Shown here: positions 7,802 through 10,967 of the stretch, piece by piece | Layout of the letters: every line of letters begins with the position of its first letter | Numbering within the stretch: the first letter of the stretch is position 1 | Assembly (NCBI GenBank): GCA_026770575.1 | Contig: MU658011.1 | Coordinates: 4,971-15,937 of the forward strand | DNA: 10,967 bases | From: Pelagophyceae sp. CCMP2097 | Lineage: Eukaryota; Sar; Pelagophyceae | Reading direction: 5' to 3' | Notes under the pieces: model-generated | Told to the model about the DNA's origin: nothing | Seen by the model: the letters and a program-made list of their open reading frames with translations, nothing else | The model's database searches: none | Position numbers and translations under genes: made by a program

Positions 7802-8206
7802 TCATTGTTCTATTAGAGTTTTCTTTTTTGTATCTTTCTTTTTTTTCGGTTTGATATGCTCGATACTCTCACTACTATCGCTTTCATATACCACCACTTT
7901 TTTCTTTTTTTTTATGTATCTAACATGTGGAATATCCTCCTCACTCGACTCGATATGATATTGTTCTTTTTTACTTATTTTTTTAATTGCTTTACATACA
8001 GGTTCTGTAATCGTTTTTTTCGATTTTTCAATTGATTTTTCTTCTTTTTCGTCATCGGATTGAATCATGCATGACTTGCCGTATTCATGTGAATTCTTGT
8101 AACGTATAGCAAGCCTTTTATCGTTTTGAAGTTGTTTTTCGGAACGAGGTTTCTTAACTTTTTTGGTGTTAACTGTTTCATCCAAAAGTTCTTTTTCAAT
8201 GTCCAT
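7802..8206 (-). CDS. Lys/Ser/Glu-rich low-complexity protein, unknown
   Basis: This 134-residue, highly charged protein alternates basic runs (IKKKKKVVV at 99-107, KPKKKKDTKKK near the C-terminus) with acidic serine clusters (SDDEKEE at 50-56, ESSEED at 86-91, ESDSSES at 108-114). The acidic clusters look like casein-kinase-2-type phosphorylation sites. It has no membrane span and is probably largely disordered. Such composition is seen in nuclear or nucleic-acid-binding viral proteins, but no family is recognised. It is 22 bp upstream of the GIY-YIG-like gene. The sequence just before and at its start codon recurs near 8846-8890 as part of a local duplication. Confidence 0.5.
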   Translation of the reverse strand: MDIEKELLDETVNTKKVKKPRSEKQLQNDKRLAIRYKNSHEYGKSCMIQSDDEKEEKSIEKSKKTITEPVCKAIKKISKKEQYHIESSEEDIPHVRYIKKKKKVVVYESDSSESIEHIKPKKKKDTKKKTLIEQ

Positions 8207-8248
8207 AATATATATATAACATATTTTTTTTATTCGGAAGATATTAAA

Positions 8249-8431
8249 CTATTCGGGAGCGTTGTTCGGTAAATGTTCGCTCTCTTCGGAAGGTGGTTCG
8301 GAACGTGGTTCTTACAAATAGGTTATATCTTCCATACCATTTTTATAATTTTCTTTAAACAAAACAAATATACCTTTTTCTATTTTAAAGGTACAGGCTT
8401 TCTTTATTTTGTTCTTAATATTTTTATTCAT
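8249..8431 (-). pseudogene. Paralogue of the 60-residue ORF at 8881-9063, cut by an internal stop
   Basis: The frame begins with the same ~30 residues as the ORF at 8881-9063, reaches TAA at codon 40 (8312-8314), and then continues in frame with a recognisably related tail to a TAG at 8249-8251. Total length (183 nt) equals that of the intact copy, where codon 40 is GAA. The two differ there by a single G-to-T-type change on the coding strand. A 39-residue product could still be made, but the shared length and tail indicate a broken 60-codon gene. Confidence 0.6.
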
Positions 8432-8455
8432 ATTATATATACAGGTCTATATTTT

Positions 8456-8803
8456 TTACCCAGATTTAATATCGGACACACCAAGTTTTTCGAAAAAACT
8501 ATTTTGCGATTTATTAAATTCTAATGAAAGCAGGTATGTGTATAAATGAATGTTCTCCCCTTGTAATTCATAGAACTCAATGAATTTTGTTAAAACGTAT
8601 ATAAATATTTTACACTTTTTATAGTTTTTTATACATCCGAAAAAATCATCGTCCAACTCAAGATGATGGTTGTCAAAATCAGGTATATTATTTCGATTAC
8701 ATTCGTCGATTAGCATGTTCATGATTGACTTATAAGACTTATAATTTTCGTGATGATCTTGAATAAACCCTATTAAACTTTTTTTGTCAAAAATAAACAT
8801 CAT
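8456..8803 (-). CDS. Unknown 115-residue protein
   Basis: This is an acidic-to-neutral, probably helical protein with many Phe, Tyr, Asn and Lys residues. No signal peptide, membrane span or catalytic motif is seen. The C-terminus ends in IKSG, the same final KSG and stop context as the unrelated-looking gene at 9088-9393, because the last bases belong to the duplicated block. The start is an ATGATG doublet at 8798-8803, overlapping the stop of a 19-codon relic of the 134-residue gene's start. The second Met could also be used. Its YKSYKSIMNML segment faintly resembles a YKSHVDMV segment in the 9088-9393 product, too weak to claim homology. Confidence 0.5.
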   Translation of the reverse strand: MMFIFDKKSLIGFIQDHHENYKSYKSIMNMLIDECNRNNIPDFDNHHLELDDDFFGCIKNYKKCKIFIYVLTKFIEFYELQGENIHLYTYLLSLEFNKSQNSFFEKLGVSDIKSG

Positions 8804-8859
8804 ACTTTTAACATTTTTATCTTTTTATCAAAAAATATTTTATCTTTTTCAGTGTCCAT
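8800..8859 (-). pseudogene. Relic of the 5' end of the Lys/Ser/Glu-rich gene
   Basis: The sequence tccataatttatataa after 8856 mirrors the leader of the gene starting at 8206 (tccataatatatatataa). The frame begins MDTEKDK, like the MDIEKEL start of that gene, but ends after 19 codons at TGA. It appears to be the truncated edge of a duplication. Confidence 0.45.
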
Positions 8860-8880
8860 AATTTATATAATATATTTGTT

Positions 8881-9063
8881 TTATTCGGAAGCATTGTTCG
8901 GTAGATGTTTGCTCGGTTCGAAAGATGCTTCGGAAAGTGGTTCTTCCAAATAGGTTATATCTTCCGAATCACTTTTATAATTTTCTTTAAACAAAACAAA
9001 TATACCTTTTTCTATTTTAAAGGTACAGGCTTTCTTTATTTTGTTCTTAATATTTTTATTCAT
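8881..9063 (-). CDS. Unknown 60-residue protein, intact member of a duplicated pair
   Basis: The N-terminal half is basic (MNKNIKNKIKKA) and the C-terminal half acidic and Ser/Pro-rich (SDSEDITYLEE, then PSKHLPNNASE). It has no membrane span and no recognised family. The first 30 residues are identical to those of the broken copy at 8249-8431, while the C-terminal halves have diverged, suggesting recent duplication or local gene conversion. A plus-strand frame over the same bases is hydrophobic only because it reads the complement of Lys/Glu codons. The minus frame is preferred because it is co-oriented with its neighbours and has a TATATATA leader before the ATG. Confidence 0.5.
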   Translation of the reverse strand: MNKNIKNKIKKACTFKIEKGIFVLFKENYKSDSEDITYLEEPLSEASFEPSKHLPNNASE

Positions 9064-9087
9064 TATATATATACAGGTCTATATTTT

Positions 9088-9393
9088 TTACCCAGATTTA
9101 TCGAGTTTTGTAATTTTAATATTGAATTTGCTTTTTCTGTTCGAAGGTTCTTCGCTTTTCACCTTATCTCTTCCTCTAACATAATAATACATCAATTGTC
9201 TCGATGTGATATGATTTAAGTCACATTTAACCATGTCTACATGACTTTTATACGATTTGTTTAAAATTATATTATCAAAATCATCTTTCATCAGTATGTT
9301 CCAACGGTTTTTAAGGAACTTTCTTTCTTTTGGTTGTTTGTTTGCGAGTTTCGAAGTTGTTTCACAATTCAACGTTTCATTAATTTCACTCAT
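9088..9393 (-). CDS. Unknown 101-residue basic protein
   Basis: This Lys/Arg/Asn-rich protein has no membrane span or signal peptide and a basic C-terminal tail (PSNRKSKFNIKITKLDKSG). No known family is recognised. It is the rightmost convincing viral gene and starts at an ATG at 9393, preceded on the minus strand by tatatatataaagatatag, a plausible TATA-like leader. Its last codons lie within the duplicated block shared with the 8456-8803 gene. Everything to its right is non-coding repeat DNA or the GC-rich flank. Confidence 0.45.
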   Translation of the reverse strand: MSEINETLNCETTSKLANKQPKERKFLKNRWNILMKDDFDNIILNKSYKSHVDMVKCDLNHITSRQLMYYYVRGRDKVKSEEPSNRKSKFNIKITKLDKSG

Positions 9394-9690
9394 CTATATC
9401 TTTATATATATAATTTTATTTATATCGTTTCGCACTTCATTTTTATAAAAATATTTAATTGAATTTGTATTTAGAATTTGTATGATTGAATCACTACATG
9501 TACAGTTTTCTAAATTCTAAATATGATTTAATTGAATACGTATCACATCTTGACAAAAAAAAAGTAATATTTCTGTATAATTTTTTTTCCTTTTCTATAA
9601 AAATTATGAGAATATAATTAAAGCAATTAAAGCAGTGCGACTCCTTTAAGTTCGGAAGCCTTCTAAACCTCTGAAAACCACCTCAGCAAA
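9394..9690. other. A/T-rich non-coding region with dyad and direct repeats
   Basis: No convincing gene is seen. It starts with the TATATATA leader of the 9088-9393 gene. Between 9451 and 9540 there is a perfect 11-bp inverted pair (atttagaattt at 9469-9479 and aaattctaaat at 9512-9522), flanked by the direct repeat atttaattgaat at 9453-9464 and 9526-9537. A further direct repeat, gaatttgtat, occurs at 9461 and 9474. Such a cluster could be a protein-binding or replication site; that is inference only. Confidence 0.6.
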
Positions 9691-10012
9691 TCAAGTCCCC
9701 AATTCTCAAAAACCTTTTTTCTCTTTCAAAACACAGGTTTGAAATAATTTGAAACCTTATTCCGAAAACGTAAAGATCTTTATAAAAGTTTAATCAAGTC
9801 CCCAATTCTCAAAAACCTATTTTCTCTTTTAAAAAACAAGTTTTGAAACTTTATTTGAAACCTTATTCCGAAAACGTAAAGATCTTTATTAAGGTTTAAT
9901 CAAGTCCCCAATTCTCAAAAATCTTTTTTCTCTTTTAAAAACAACTTTTGAAACATTATTTGAAACCTTATTCCGAAAACGTAAAGATCTTTATTAAGGT
10001 TTAATCAAGTCC
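9691..10012. repeat. Three tandem ~105-bp repeats plus a short partial copy
   Basis: The string tcaagtccccaattctcaaa starts units at 9691, 9794 and 9900, and tcaagtcc recurs at 10005, giving periods of 103, 106 and 105 bp. Within each unit ccttattccgaaaacgtaaa followed by gatcttta is unchanged, while the T/A-rich middle varies in length. No reading frame is kept. Position at the right end of the viral gene array suggests a terminal or subterminal repeat region. Confidence 0.9.
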
Positions 10013-10029
10013 TTTTTTGAGATTTTATT

Positions 10030-10265
10030 TAATCTTTTAAATTTTGAAAAATCTTTTTCGTATTTTTAAAATTTTAGAATTTTTAAAATTTTTAGAATTT
10101 TTAGAATTTTTAGATTTTTCAGAAATTTGTATTTTCATATTTTCATATTTTCATATTTTTCAGAATTTTCAGAATTTTCAGAATTTTCAGAATTTTTCAG
10201 AATTTTCAGATTTTTTACAAGTTTCATAAGTTTTCTAAGTTTTCTAAGTTTTCTAAGTTTTTCGA
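10030..10265. repeat. Short-period A/T-rich satellite-like repeats
   Basis: Successive arrays of 8-10-base units are present: ttttagaat (about 10070-10115), attttcat (about 10130-10160), attttcagaa (about 10160-10212) and gttttctaa (about 10228-10262). Apparent reading frames here encode only Phe/Leu/Ser/Glu-rich repeats and are not genes. Confidence 0.85.
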
Positions 10266-10299
10266 AAAATCCTAAAATTTCATTTTATCACAAGATTAT

Positions 10300-10560
10300 T
10301 TTGAGAGGTTTTAGGGAATAGAGGGCTTCAGCACAATTCAAAGTTGTACGAACCTTGCACTTGAAACCTGTAAATGACAAATGCAGTGTATGTAATTGTG
10401 AAACTCTATCTCCTCGTGATCGTTCAACGGGCCTTGCACTTGCAGTTACGACTTTGGCGGGAAGGACCAAATAGCAAAGCTGTACCTGGGTACGACTTTC
10501 GTGTTCGGCCCACTGCACGCATGGCAGGGTCCCGGCAAGCTGCGGCGCGGGAGGAAGAGC
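10300..10560. other. Transition zone between AT-rich element and GC-rich DNA
   Basis: Base composition rises from the A/T satellite to mixed sequence (~10310-10430) and then to G/C-rich sequence (from ~10440). An 11-base direct repeat, ccttgcacttg, occurs at 10353-10363 and 10432-10442. No gene or obvious terminal inverted repeat is recognised, and the exact junction cannot be fixed from one end. Confidence 0.6.
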
Positions 10561-10967
10561 AATCGGTGAGGCCGACTTTCCATTTTCCCGGAAGATGGGC
10601 TTCTATGAGCCCCGGGGGAGCCCTCCGTCCTTCGGTGCCTGGGCCTGAGGTGCGACGCAGGCGGACACCTCGCCGGCGCGCGGCGAGGGCGCGCCCGACG
10701 AGGCGCAGGCGGCCATCGGGCCGGCGAAGTGGAACGCGAGCAATCACGAGCAGAGGATGGCGGCCATCGACGCGTGCACCGCGCGCCCGACGCCAACGCC
10801 GGCGGCGCGCTGATACCCAACGGCGCGGCCGTCCGGGCGCCGACGCAACCGCAGTCCCCCAAGCGGCGGGGCAGCTTTTTGGAGCTCGTCGTCGTTCTGA
10901 AGACGTCCGCCGACGCCGAAGCCGCCGCTTCGGCCAAGCAGGTCGAACTCGACGCAAGGTGCGTGCG
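10560..10967 (+). other. GC-rich flank, possibly host exon DNA
   Basis: This segment is very GC-rich and unlike everything to its left. Plus-strand frames look more coding-like than the long minus-strand Arg/Ala frames. One reads PDEAQAAIGPAKWNASNHEQ at about 10698-10757, and another contains KRRGSFLELVVVLKTSADAE at about 10861-10920, followed by a donor-like AAG|GTGCGT at 10956-10964. These could be pieces of a eukaryotic exon in a GC-rich protist. Long open frames are expected by chance at this composition, so no product is claimed. Confidence 0.4.

Larger units (their letters stand above)
8186..9100. repeat. Local segmental duplication, copies about 632 bp apart
   Basis: The block around 8186-8465 matches the block around 8846-9100. 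Each contains, in minus-strand order, the last codons of an upstream gene ending in KSG, a TATATA-rich leader, a 60-codon ORF, a short spacer and the start of a gene beginning MD-x-EK. A long stretch, from ctttaaacaaaacaaatata onward, is identical in both. The two 60-codon ORFs start 632 bp apart (8431 and 9063). Confidence 0.8.

Noticed and set aside
8273..8524. Plus-strand hydrophobic Phe-rich frame, with a near copy at 8905-9219, looking like a duplicated membrane protein
   Set aside because: The hydrophobicity comes from reading the complement of Lys/Glu-rich minus-strand codons in the duplicated block. The minus frames have TATA-rich leaders and match the direction of the neighbours. It cannot be fully excluded because both copies stay open.
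1..9393. Alternative genetic code (TAA read as an amino acid), suggested by the in-frame TAA at 8312-8314
   Set aside because: All large genes are intact under the standard code, and some, such as the capsid gene, end at TAA at a sensible family length; a simple nonsense change explains the one case.
9691..10012. CRISPR array
   Set aside because: Units are ~105 bp tandem copies with variable middles, not short repeats with unique spacers, and the genome context is eukaryotic-viral.
10044..10321. Phe/Leu/Ser-rich plus-strand frames
   Set aside because: Products of short-period A/T repeats, no non-repetitive content.
10305..10325. Telomere-like tttagggaat string
   Set aside because: Only a single TTTAGGG-like unit is present, with no tandem repetition.
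10424..10957. Long Arg/Ala/Pro-rich minus-strand frames of 177 and 163 codons
   Set aside because: Stop codons are rare by chance at this GC content; two overlapping frames are open at once and neither resembles a protein family.

Overview
The window looks like part of a polinton-like virus (PLV; a small double-jelly-roll dsDNA virus or integrated element of protists), followed at its right end by a sharp change into GC-rich DNA. The first ~10.3 kb is strongly AT-rich, uses the standard stop codons, has tightly packed short genes nearly all on the minus strand, and carries the PLV morphogenesis set: a major capsid protein, a penton-like minor capsid protein and an A32/FtsK-HerA-type packaging ATPase. 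The assignment rests on motifs and gene order read by eye, not on a database search.

Layout from right to left, the direction of transcription for the minus-strand genes. Positions 9088-9393 hold an unknown basic protein. Positions 8186-9100 hold a partly duplicated cluster of small genes; one of its two 60-codon paralogues has been cut by a nonsense change. Then come a Lys/Ser/Glu-rich protein (7802-8206), a GIY-YIG/T5orf172-like nuclease candidate (6961-7779), a one-span membrane protein (6786-6983), the packaging ATPase (5990-6769) and a small acidic protein (5619-5954). A class 3 lipase-like enzyme (4930-5508) is the only convincing viral plus-strand gene and is divergent from the penton gene (4045-4887). 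A possible tiny ORF, the major capsid gene (2480-3829) and a very long open frame (1-2444) complete the left side. That long frame runs off the window edge and encodes a fibre-like protein: phage-tail-fibre-style repeats in its N-terminal half and a LamG/concanavalin-like C-terminal domain.

Together the genes describe virion building: shell (MCP, penton), DNA loading (ATPase), a probable attachment fibre, a membrane protein, and a lipase that could act in entry, release or lipid remodelling. No DNA polymerase, primase-helicase, integrase or capsid protease is visible, so the replication module and part of the morphogenesis set lie outside the window or are absent.

Right of 9393 there are no convincing viral genes. 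This AT-rich zone holds a dyad/direct-repeat cluster (9451-9540), three ~105-bp tandem repeats (9691-10004) and short-period A/T-rich repeats (~10040-10265), as expected near the end of a linear element or at a replication or packaging region. From about 10310 GC content climbs in steps to a very GC-rich stretch with exon-like reading frames. This is either genomic DNA of a GC-rich eukaryotic host flanking an integrated element, or an assembly chimera.
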